From Eledone cirrhosa (lineage: Eukaryota; Mollusca; Cephalopoda; Octopoda; Eledonidae): DNA of 64,000 nucleotides. Shown one piece after another: positions 9,637-20,711 of this stretch. Within the stretch, counting starts at the first letter, position 1, and every line of letters starts with the position of its first letter. The notes under the pieces are model-generated. The model was not told the origin of the DNA and ran no database searches. It saw only the letters and a list, made by a program, of their open reading frames with translations. The stretch spans positions 359,411,436-359,475,435 of the forward strand of contig OZ024742.1 in NCBI GenBank assembly GCA_964016885.1. The letters are read 5' to 3'. A program made the position numbers and the translations under genes.

Positions 9637-12032
9637 GGTCTAGCATAGGCTGTCCACAATTCAAGATAGTCAGCTACACGGACCACAGATCTGTGTGCTT
9701 GACTTAGATAGGCTTCATAGACGAGGACCCGGCTACTGGAAGCTAAACAAGTCCTTACCAGCGCGCAAGGCCTACAGAGACCGGATTAGAGAACTAGTTA
9801 AGCGAGCTTAACTAGTTCGATTAGATTAGATAAGAGTCCATTAGGTTTAGTAAGGCTTTAACTATAGAGAAAAATAGAGCAGAGGGAGAACTAGTTAGAA
9901 AATTAGACGAGGCGCTTAGCAAAGGCATCGCAACCGACGTACTTGCGGCGAAATTGGCCCTTGGCCAATTCTTCAATGCAAAGCAGGAAGGCTGCGTTGT
10001 CAAAACTAGAGTGCGTGCTCTCAGACACGAGGGGACGAAAGCCGTTCAATGGGCCCGAGTGGCGGCGGCGCGTCGTGGCATCAAAACACGATCCAGTCTT
10101 TGTTGGACCACGACGGGCGCATGCTACTCGATCCCGGGCAAATGTGTGAAGATTTTCAGCGACACTTCGCCCAACTGTTCGGGTGAAGGGGCGAGCCGGA
10201 TCGAGGGATGGACTTTAGTGTCTAATCGACGGACTGCCGCGGCTCTCAGCCACCGAGGCGGAGTGTTGCGAAAAGCCGATAACAGCCGCAGAAGTACGGG
10301 AGGCAATGACTGGCTGCACAAGGGGGAAATCGACTGGTTTGGATGGTCTGCCCTATAAACTTTACGTACAGATGCCAGACTTGTTCGGAGGCCTCTTGGC
10401 GGACGTCTACTGCAACTGGCAACAGAACGGGAGAATTCCCAGTTCTGTGAGCCGAGGAGCGGTGGCACTGCTGAGAAAGGATCCGAACAAGGGGGATAAC
10501 ATACATAATTTCAGGCCCATAACTCTGCTAAACACAGAGTTCAAGATTTTGGCCAAGGTGCGAGCAAAGAGGTTGGCGCTTGTCGTTGATGGTCTGGTGG
10601 GAGGGGCGCAGACATGCGCCATTCCCGATAGATCCATCCACGACAACCTCCACCTCATGCGATACATCGTAGAGAGTGTAGCTAGGGAAACTGGCACGGG
10701 TGGGTCCTTGATCAATTTAGATCAGTCGAAAGCTATCGATAGGGTCGTCCATCGTTACCTAGTGGCAGTCCTGAAGGCGGCTGGCTTTGGGCCCGTCTTC
10801 AGAGGTTGGATCGTTGCCATGCACAGCGTCATCTGCTCTGTGGTGAGAGTGAACGGTCACCTTTCGGAACCGTTCAACATCATGAGCTCGGTCCGCCAAG
10901 GATGTCCCCTCTCGTCCCTCTTGTACGTATTGACTCTAGAGACATTACTGCACAAACTGGAGACGTGGGGGGGGGGGTCCGCGCGAACTAGGATGCGGAA
11001 GATCCGTGTCATCATATGCGGACGATGTCACCGTAGTAGTGTCGAACGCCAAACACATCGAGGCGATCGGCACTACACTAAGAGAATACGAAACGGTGAC
11101 AGGAGCAATGGTCAACCAGGAAAAGTCGGTGGGCCTGCAGCTCGGCACCTGGAGAGGCAGGTCCATGCCGTCCAACGGCGTCGTCGGGCGCTGGACGGAC
11201 GGACCAGTTAAATTGTTAGGGATCTGGTTCGGTCTGGACCTCCTGACGGATAAAAACTGGGACGAGGTGACAAGCAGGATGGCTTCTCCCACCCAGAAAT
11301 GGGCGGAGAGGAAGCTATCCCTGAAAGGTCGAGCGGAGGTGGCTAACGCGTACATCGCATCCGTAATCTAGTACCGCCTCACCGTCGTACCTTGTTCTAA
11401 GCCCCGCCTGACTGCGCTGGAGCGTTTGCTCTTTCGCTTTTTGTTGAAGGGACGCGCTCCCATGGTCAGGCGGTTCATCTGCTGTTAACACCCGCTACGT
11501 GGATGGCTGGGCCTGCCGTGGCTGATGATGCGCAGACACGCGCTCAGGCTACGACATTTCCACATCTTCCTCGACGGTGAACAGGTGTGGTCGCCGTTTG
11601 CTAGACGCGTCTTTCCCAGCTCGTCTCTTTGACAGAGCTGCAGTCCTGGGTCAAGCAAAGACCGAGAGGGAACGCTTGGAGACTGGAATGTCTTCAGGCG
11701 CTCACAGACCTCGACCAATCGGGCAATGTGATCAGTGGAAACTCCACCTCGGCGTTCTATAGAGGATTAGTGGAGGGGAAGAGCGACGACGTTCTTGGGG
11801 AAACTAGGCGTCGACGAAAATCAACTAGCCAATCTCTTCGGAAGAACTTTCGGGCCGGGGCCTATAGACAACTTCCTGAAATCCCTGGCCTGGCAGTGCT
11901 ACCGAGGAGCTTTGCCAGTTCGGGATAAACTCTACAGGCATGGAGGTGCCGTCAGCCGGGCATGTCCGAGATGCGCGCAGAGAGATGAAACCGTCCTGCA
12001 CGCACTCGTCCTATGTCCGACCATTGCTGACT
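9637..12032 (+). pseudogene. ORF2 of element A, reverse transcriptase half
   Basis: The sequence covers the linker (with deletions near 9690 and 9800 compared with element B) and the RT. RT motifs are [33 protein letters not shown] (motif A, mutated from KAFDRVDH), VRQGCPLSSLLYVLTLE (motif B) and SYADDVTVVVSN (motif C). The C-terminal domain then runs to CPRCAQRDETVLHALVLC. The frame changes several times: a G-run near 10970, a stop near 11370 and a shift near 11800. At 9791-9818 a 28-base palindrome with a GAACTAGTTAAGC arm replaces deleted sequence, a sign of template-switch repair. Confidence 0.88.
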
Positions 12033-12790
12033 ACCACAACCATCATCACCACCATCACCACCACCATCACCATCACCACCACCACCACCACCACCATCAC
12101 CATCACCACCACCACCACCACCATCACCACCACTACCACAACCATCACCACTACCACCACCATCATCACTACCTCGACCACCACCATCACAACCACTACC
12201 ATCACCACCACCACCACCATCGCCATCACCACCACGACCACCATCAACGCCACCACCACCACCACCATCACCACTACTACCACCATCATCACTACCACCA
12301 CCATCACCACCACAACCACTACCATCACTACCACCAACACCACCATCGCCATCACCACCACCACTACCACCACCACCACCACCACCATCACCACTACCAC
12401 CACCATCAACACTACCACCATCACCACCACTACCACCACCATCACCACTACCACCACCATCATCACTACTACCACCACCACCACTACCCCCACCACCATC
12501 ACCACCACCTCCACCCCCACACCACCAACACCATCACCACCACTACCACCACCACCACCATCACTACCACTACTACCACCATCACCACCAACACCACCAC
12601 CACTACCACCACCACCATCACCACCACCACCATCCCCACACCACCATCATCACCACCACCATCCCCACACCACCAACACCATCACCACCACTACCACCAC
12701 CACCACCATCACTACCACTACTACCACCATCACCACCAACACCACCACCATCACCACCACAACCACCACCATCACCATCAGCAGCAGCAA
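12033..12790. repeat. Imperfect (CAC/CAT/TAC)n microsatellite
   Basis: About 760 bases consist almost only of CAC, CAT and TAC triplets, with a few CCC and AAC units. The tract follows directly on truncated element A. Because the unit is a triplet lacking stop codons, it keeps long frames open (poly-His and poly-Thr), one of which fuses to the LINE ORF2 upstream. There is no sign that these frames are expressed. Confidence 0.97.
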
Positions 12791-13062
12791 TATCAGTTAG
12801 TGTACATTATTAGTCTATGAGATGAAGAAGAACTCCATGATATAAGAATAACAGATCCTATATTAAAGAATTAGTGAACTTTACCAATAAAACTAAACTA
12901 AAGTCATCATAAAAATATAATCAGAGAAAATTATATGAAAAGACATCAGAAACGAAAGTCTCAATTTATAAACTGATTAAATTAAGACAAGAAAGGTTGT
13001 CAAACATACCAACGTGAAATGTAAATCGGAGGCCACGAATTGTGATCTGTTTATAAACTATT
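12791..13062. other. AT-rich spacer, nothing recognised
   Basis: This is AT-rich sequence with no frame or repeat that I recognise. Confidence 0.6.
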
Positions 13063-13249
13063 GGTGGATTGGCAGTATCGGTAGAGGGTCGGACGCCATG
13101 CTTTGCAGCAAAGAGTTACGCCCTTTTATGGTCTGAGTTCAAATCCCGCCGAGGTTACCTTTGCCTTTCATCCTTACGGGTCGATAAAATAAAGTACCAG
13201 TACTACACTGGGATAATTGCTGGCCTTGTGCCAAAATTAGAAACAATTA
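13063..13249 (+). mobile_element. tRNA-derived SINE (cephalopod type)
   Basis: It starts GGTGGATTGGCAG, with the A-box-like region TCGGTAGAGGGTC and the B box GAGTTCAAATCCCGC. The tRNA-unrelated body is TTTGCCTTTCATCCTTACG...GATAAAATAAAGTACC, and the 3' end is GGCCTTGTGCCAAAATTAG followed by AAACAATTA. At least eight related copies occur in the window. It would be transcribed by RNA polymerase III and mobilised by a partner LINE. Confidence 0.93.
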
Positions 13250-13250
13250 G

Positions 13251-13764
13251 TAATATTCGAAAAACTCCGATTTTATTTATTGTATTCAGCCATATAGAGC
13301 GATAACTTTTTGTTAATTATTTGAATATGACAAAGCCGGTCATTAATCGCTCGTATACATGAAACTGACTGGCCTACCTGCTGATATGTAAATCCGGCTG
13401 ATCAGTGGATCTGTTAACATGTAGATCTGACTGATCAACCAGTCTGCTATTATGCAAATCAGGCCGATCAGTCACTGTATATTTTAGAAAATATCATATA
13501 TTTTCACTAGCTGTGACAGTTGGCAAGTGAACAGTAAACTGCACTGATGACGGGTAATGACCCAGAAACATTAGTGTCTGCAGTTCTGTTTACATGCCAA
13601 CACAAGAGCAAGAATGAGGGGCTCATTCTACTGACATGGCTTAAAAGGGGCTTGTTTGCATAATTGCAAACGAATCGAATATTATTATAAATATTGGAAA
13701 AACTCAAATTACATTTATTATACTCAGTCATGTAGAGCGATAATTTTTTGTTAGTTATATAAAT
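13251..13764 (+). repeat. Direct-repeat-flanked unit carrying a hammerhead-like motif
   Basis: A 75-base sequence at 13251-13326 recurs at 13690-13764 with about 80% identity (GAAAAACTC...TAGAGCGATAA...TTTTTTGTTA). The repeat spacing is about 440 bases, like 1.2 tandem units. Between them lie three imperfect units of about 35 bases (about 13380-13485; shared core ATGNAAATCNGGCNGATCAG) and the hammerhead-like fold at 13519-13601. This resembles the partial tandem (pLTR-like) organisation of Penelope-like elements and retrozymes. No coding capacity is seen. Confidence 0.55.
13519..13601 (+). ncRNA. Hammerhead-ribozyme-like motif H1 (type I)
   Basis: The core CTGATGA is at 13544-13550. Stem II is GGGT (13552-13555) with ACCC (13560-13563). 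GAA is at 13565-13567. Stem III is four pairs (13568-13571 with 13574-13577) around a two-base loop. The cleavage-site triplet GTC ends at 13578. Stem I pairs 13537-13543 with 13579-13585, then after a two-base bulge 13527-13534 with 13586-13593, then after an A/A mismatch 13519-13525 with 13595-13601. The one unusual point is C13551 opposite A13564 at the first stem-II position. Short stem III and long stem I are typical of retroelement hammerheads. Activity is untested. Confidence 0.75.
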
Positions 13765-13989
13765 TAGGTTTTATAAAAATGTACATCATCTACTGTTAAG
13801 AAAGAAAGACTGTTGCAAACTGAGAATTTACATGAACAAATTTACATTTAGGGAGGGGGGGGGGGGCATACATTTCGACCTTTAGCATGTAATGCAATTA
13901 ATTTGATTTTTAAATACTTTTCTAATAACAATAAATATAACGAATGTTTATAACAGTATGCTACTGACAACACCCGCTGAAGGGAGTGT
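13765..13989. other. AT-rich spacer with a 12-base G run
   Basis: No feature is recognised apart from an uninterrupted G tract near 13854-13866. Confidence 0.6.
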
Positions 13990-14253
13990 TTGAGGACTCA
14001 GCCCCCGTCTGTGTAAATGAGGTGATTAATCTCATTTGCATATGAAGCTGTATAAGTTGGCTCTTTATCTATTATAAAGTGCTTCATATGCAAATGAGAT
14101 TAATCACCTCATTTACACAGACGAGAAAACCTTATATTCTCGCCTGTTTTCAAATTCCAGCAGTTGCAAGAGTGGGAAGGATCGTGCTGATGAGAACCAG
14201 TTCAGTTCCCTTGATTCGGCTGGACATCGCCAGACGGCGTTAGTCGCTAGTGC
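13990..14253 (+). repeat. Repeat family with a 43-bp perfect hairpin and a half hammerhead
   Basis: Arms 14006-14048 and 14081-14123 are perfect complements (43 bases each) around a 32-base loop. The downstream sequence (ACACAGACGAGAAAAC...CTGTTTTCA...CAGTTC) matches the foldback at 36680-36880, so this is a dispersed family. At 14187-14208 there is CTGATGA plus the stem-II hairpin GAAC/GTTC seen in the hammerhead-like motif at 36781, but the GAAA and stem III part is lost here. Confidence 0.7.
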
Positions 14254-14995
14254 TTTTAAGAAATACATGGCATCAATATAACGGTTATAACATTTTTAAA
14301 TTTTAAAAACTACTGGAGAAAGAGCATAGAGGAAGAAACAGCTGATGTGATAATATATTTAGTAGGTGGCTTGAGAAGACAGATGAGAGATGATTAAAGA
14401 GAGAGACAAAGGGGAGTAATTTATGTTCAAGTTTATATACACACAGATTTCTATATAATCAACATGTGTCCAGAGATATATAGTTGGCGGTTAATTTTCA
14501 AAATATTTAATTTATGTTATTTCAGGGTAAAGAATCATATTTTAGGTTTTAAAAGTTAATAGGTATTTGTATTAATATTATAATATAATTATGTTTAATT
14601 TCTAAAATTCAAATTTTATGAAAACATAAAATTTGAATTTTAGAAATTAAACATAATTATATTATAATATTAATACAAATACCTATTAACTTTTAAAACC
14701 TAAAATATGATTCTTTACCCTGAAATAACATAAATTAAATATTTTGAAAATTAACCGCCAACTATATTATTCTGGACACATGTTGATTATATAGAAATCT
14801 GTGTGTATATAAACTTTAATCATCTCTTTAATCAACTCTTTAATCATCTCTTTAATCATCTCTCATCTGTCTTCTCAAGCCACCTACTAAATATATTATC
14901 ACATCAGCTGTTTCTTCCTCTATGCTCTTTCTCCAGTAGTTTTTAAAATTTAAAAATGTTATAACCGTTATATTGATGCCATGTATTTCTTAAAA
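14254..14995. repeat. Large near-perfect palindrome (about 370-bp arms)
   Basis: Left arm 14254-14620 and right arm 14625-14995 are inverted copies separated only by AAAA. Pairing runs from TTTTAAGAAATACATGG at the outer end to AAATTTTATG at the centre. The main differences are extra CTCTTTAATCAT units in the right arm near 14820-14860. Read as RNA it would form a long duplex. No frame or transposase is present. Confidence 0.95.
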
Positions 14996-15143
14996 TCTAT
15001 TACATGCACCCTCTCTATTGTTTGTATTATGTTATCTCATGTTATCAATATTAGGGTATAAATATTGAGTTTTGTCATAAGTTAATCACTACCTTGAGTG
15101 AATCTTAACTATCTACTATGTCAGGGTATGTCATGTATCATTT

Positions 15144-15210
15144 TATTTTATCTGATGAGGACGTACTGTTGAACTTAACTCAGTACCTCTGAAATATGTA
15201 TAATAAAATA
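15144..15210 (+). ncRNA. Hammerhead-ribozyme-like motif H2 (type I), plus-strand copy
   Basis: Stem I pairs 15144-15151 with 15203-15210 (eight pairs). The core CTGATGA is at 15152-15158. Stem II pairs 15159-15168 with 15181-15190: ten positions, a G/U at the base and one C/C mismatch at the fourth pair. GAA is at 15191-15193. Stem III is ATA/TAT around a TG loop, with A15202 at the cleavage position. Related minus-strand copies lie at 31566-31630 and 31963-32029. Stem II of the first of these has different bases that still pair. It lies 150 bases beyond the large palindrome. Confidence 0.7.
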
Positions 15211-15467
15211 TAATTGATCACAAGAATATCTATTTTGTTAATATTTTGAATTAATATACATATATATTTATATATATATACACTCACACACTTTTAAATT
15301 AGTCTGTTACTATAGAACTGAACACATCTTAAATATCTTTCAACCAGATTTCTAATCTATTCTTCCGTTGATTAAACAATTGTAACGTTCATCGTTCAAA
15401 CCGACGGAGGTCTTTCATTGATGGTATATAATATTTAATTGTCATTATATATTTATATTATAAGGCC
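15211..15467. other. AT-rich spacer
   Basis: It contains a short (TA)n run near 15255-15280 and otherwise nothing recognisable. Confidence 0.6.
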
Positions 15468-15655
15468 GGTGGATTGGCAGTATCGGTAGAGGATCGGACG
15501 CCATGCTTTGACGCATAGAGTTACGGCCCTTGCCATTCTGAGTTCAAATCCCGCCGAGGTTAACTTTGCCTTTCATCCTTACGAGGTCTATAAAATAAAG
15601 TACCAGTAATGTACTGGGTAATTGCTGGCCTTGTGCCAAAAGTAGAAACAATTAT
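15468..15655 (+). mobile_element. tRNA-derived SINE (cephalopod type)
   Basis: A full-length copy with the A-box-like GGTAGAGGATC, B box GAGTTCAAATCCCGC, body TTTGCCTTTCATCCTTACG and 3' end GTGCCAAAAGTAGAAAC. Confidence 0.93.
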
Positions 15656-15771
15656 ATATTTATATCCCTATACGAAATATTTCATATTCGTATATTTTAT
15701 AAGACGAGACTAGAAATATTTTATGGAATTTAACACTGGTACTGACACAGACGAGGTCCATCTTTACGATA

Positions 15772-15878
15772 TAATTGTTTCTACTATTGGCACAAGGCCA
15801 GCAATTATCCAGTACACTACTGGTACTTTATTTTATCGACCGCGTAAGGATGAAAGGCAAAGTCAACCTCAGCGGGAT
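15772..15878 (-). mobile_element. tRNA-derived SINE, 5'-truncated
   Basis: The complement of the SINE 3' half: TTGTTTCTACTATTGGCACAAGG, then GGTACTTTATTTTATCGACC and the start of the B-box region (AGCGGGAT), where it stops. It is a typical 5' truncation. Confidence 0.9.
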
Positions 15879-16434
15879 ACTATATAATGTTTTGTAAGGA
15901 GGAGCCACATGGTAAAGTGTTATTTTAAAGATGTTATTGTATACCCCCAGCTATGGGTTAAATAGCCTCACCAACTTACAGTTAGTCAAACGTGGTAAGT
16001 ACGTCTACAACCCTGGTATGATCAAAACCAAAGAGGAAGTGGTGGAGGTCAACCAGGGAGGGGTTCCTCCAACAAAAGTGAGAAGGCCCTGGATTGGAAC
16101 ACTGTCTTTACATCCCTAAGTTATTATTACAGTGTATGTAAATAAGGATCTTTAACTCCTCGTAGGGGCATATTGTGTGGATTTGGGGTAGTTTGACCTA
16201 GTAGAGCTCATTCCCTCCACAGAAGATTCCTTCCAGAGAGAGGGAGGAGGAAAACAAGGTAGAGGTAGAGGTGGAGATAGAGGGGAGAAGAGAAGGGAAA
16301 AGAGGGGAAGGAGGGGTTGGGTGAGAAGCAGAGGGGGAGCGAGTGAAAATAGAGGGAGAGAGGTTGGAGGGAGTGAATGAAAGAGAGAGAGAACGAGAGA
16401 GTGAGAGAAGAACTGAGAAAGAAATATAGAGGAA
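15879..16434. other. Non-coding spacer with a polypurine tract
   Basis: 16205-16430 is a strongly strand-biased GA-rich tract (GAGGGGAGAAG-like units). 15931-16119 holds a short open frame with no recognisable motif, so I do not call it a gene. Confidence 0.7.
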
Positions 16435-16600
16435 GAATCAACCCAATATATGACTGGAACTTTTTTATCGACTTCGAAATTATGAAAGGCAAAGTTGACC
16501 AGGGCGGGGTTTGAACTCCGAGCCCAGATATCCAGAACTAATATTGCAACAAAGCCACCAAAGGGAAAGCCACAATGAATAACGCAATGCATTCTATCCA
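16435..16600 (-). mobile_element. Old or divergent tRNA-related SINE
   Basis: On the minus strand it has a B-box-like GAGTTCAAACCCCGCC followed by CAACTTTGCCTTTCAT and GTCGATAAAAAAGTTCCAGTC, as in the main SINE family, but the 5' part (GGTGGCTTTGTTGC) and several body positions differ. It is probably another cephalopod SINE subfamily. Confidence 0.65.
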
Positions 16601-16656
16601 ACGTTTTAACGACTCTGCCAATTTGTAGTCATATTATTATAACAAGGGTAGAGGGC

Positions 16657-16880
16657 GGTGGATTGGCAGTATCAGAAGAGGGTCGGACGCCATACTTTGC
16701 AGCATAGAGTTACGGCACTTTATGATGTGAGCTCAAATCCCGCCGAGGTTAACTTTGCCTTTCATCCTTATGGTGTCGATAAAATAAAGTACCAGTCACG
16801 CACTGAGGTCGATTTAATCGACTTTCCCCTCCCCCCAAATTACTGACCTTGTGCCTATATAAGAAACCATTATTATAACA
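16657..16880 (+). mobile_element. tRNA-derived SINE, long-tail variant
   Basis: The same 5' half as the other SINEs, but after GTACCAGTC it has GAGGTCGATTTAATCGAC and a C-run before CTTGTGCC. It is preceded by ATTATTATAACAAGGG (16632-16648) and followed by the same sequence, a target-site duplication shared with the next SINE. Confidence 0.9.
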
Positions 16881-16882
16881 AG

Positions 16883-17079
16883 GGTACTGGATTGGCAGTA
16901 TTGGTAGAGGGTCCGACGCCATGCTTTGACGCATAGAGTTACGGCCCTTGCCATTCTGAGTTCAAATCCCGCCGAAGTTAACTTTGCTTTGCATCCTTAC
17001 GGAGTCGATAAAATAAAGTACTAGTAATGCACTGGGTAATTACTGGCCTTGTGCCAAAAGTAGAAACAATTATTATAAC
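16883..17079 (+). mobile_element. tRNA-derived SINE, tandem with the previous one
   Basis: A full-length copy ending GTGCCAAAAGTAGAAAC. A third ATTATTATAACAA motif follows it at about 17068-17080, so the two SINEs sit at one duplicated target. Confidence 0.92.
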
Positions 17080-17241
17080 AAAGCTGCGAATAACTCTGTA
17101 TCCAGAAATGCCGGAGGCTTGTGGTGACGTATTAGTTTTATCACTTAGAGATAATGGATATGTTGTGATGTTAAGATGGAAATCATAAAGGAGGAGGAAG
17201 AGCTTCTGAGTGAGATGATTTTCAATATTATTTTGGAAGGG

Positions 17242-17424
17242 CAGTGGATTGGCAGTATCGGTAGAGAGTCGGACGCCAAGCATAAAGTTACGGCCCTTGC
17301 CATTCTGAGTTCAAATCCCGCCGAGGTTAACTTTGCCTTTCATCCTTACGTGGTCGATAAAATAAAGTACCAGTAATACACTGGGATAATTGCTGGCCTT
17401 GTGCCAAAAGTAGAAACAATTATT
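17242..17424 (+). mobile_element. tRNA-derived SINE
   Basis: A copy with a short deletion around GCCAAGCATAAAG in the tRNA-like part. It is flanked by ATTATTTTGGAAG (17227-17239) and ATTATTGTGGAAG (17420-17432), a probable target-site duplication. Confidence 0.92.
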
Positions 17425-17695
17425 GTGGAAGTCCAGAGATCAAGTGAAACAAATGCTAAACAGTTTGACAGAAGGTGTGGGAGAAAATACCGTGGTTTTA
17501 TAAGACCACTTAGACTATATTTTAGGGAGGACTCTTACCTTGCTATAAAATGTGATACTTGTGTCAAAGACGCAAATAGCATTGTAAGGGTTCTATCGCT
17601 GTTGCTTGATATGTTGCAAACAGACGACAAAACTTCCTCAAATCCCACCAAACATTTGCTCTCCCAATCCCCCTCTCTTTTTATTTCCTTTTCTC
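17425..17695. other. Spacer, nothing recognised
   Basis: Non-repetitive sequence with a minor open frame that runs into the following CT repeat. No motif is recognised. Confidence 0.5.
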
Positions 17696-17697
17696 TT

Positions 17698-17779
<82 letters not shown>

Positions 17780-17787
17780 TCTCCATC

Positions 17788-17827
<40 letters not shown>

Positions 17828-17870
17828 TTTCCCTTTCTCTCCCTTTCACTCTTGCTCTTTCTCTTTCTCT
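17696..17870. repeat. (CT)n microsatellite
   Basis: A nearly pure CT tract. It encodes spurious Leu-Ser frames. Confidence 0.97.
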
Positions 17871-17940
17871 CCTAGTATTTTAAATTACCGGCAATGAAAC
17901 AGAAACATGTGTTCATCAAACCCTAGTGTAGTAATGAAAT

Positions 17941-20703
<2,763 letters not shown>

Positions 20704-20711
20704 ATCAGACA

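Larger units (their letters stand above)
5053..12032 (+). mobile_element. Tx1/L1-type LINE, element A (interrupted and 3'-truncated)
   Basis: The 5' UTR begins GAATGCCATGG right after (ATT)n and matches the 5' UTR of element B at 54207 on the minus strand. ORF1 (5267-7297) and ORF2 (7332 onwards) follow. A second LINE is inserted at 7962-9616. Element A resumes at 9637 and continues through the RT into the C-terminal zinc-knuckle region, then ends abruptly at CCATTGCTGAC, where a CAC/CAT repeat begins. Element B continues normally from the same point, so about 800 bases of 3' end are missing. The family uses an APE-type endonuclease and target-primed reverse transcription. Confidence 0.9.

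Noticed and set aside
11940..12820. Long poly-His and poly-Thr frames
   Set aside because: They come from a triplet microsatellite with no stop codons; there is no start context or independent support.
13063..13249. tRNA gene
   Set aside because: A and B boxes are present, but the body does not form a cloverleaf and the sequence is a repeated SINE.
14187..14208. Complete hammerhead at this site
   Set aside because: CTGATGA and stem II are present, but the GAAA and stem III part is missing; listed only as a degenerate relative of H5.
17401..17883. Leu-Ser repeat frames
   Set aside because: Translation of a (CT)n tract joined to unrelated upstream sequence.
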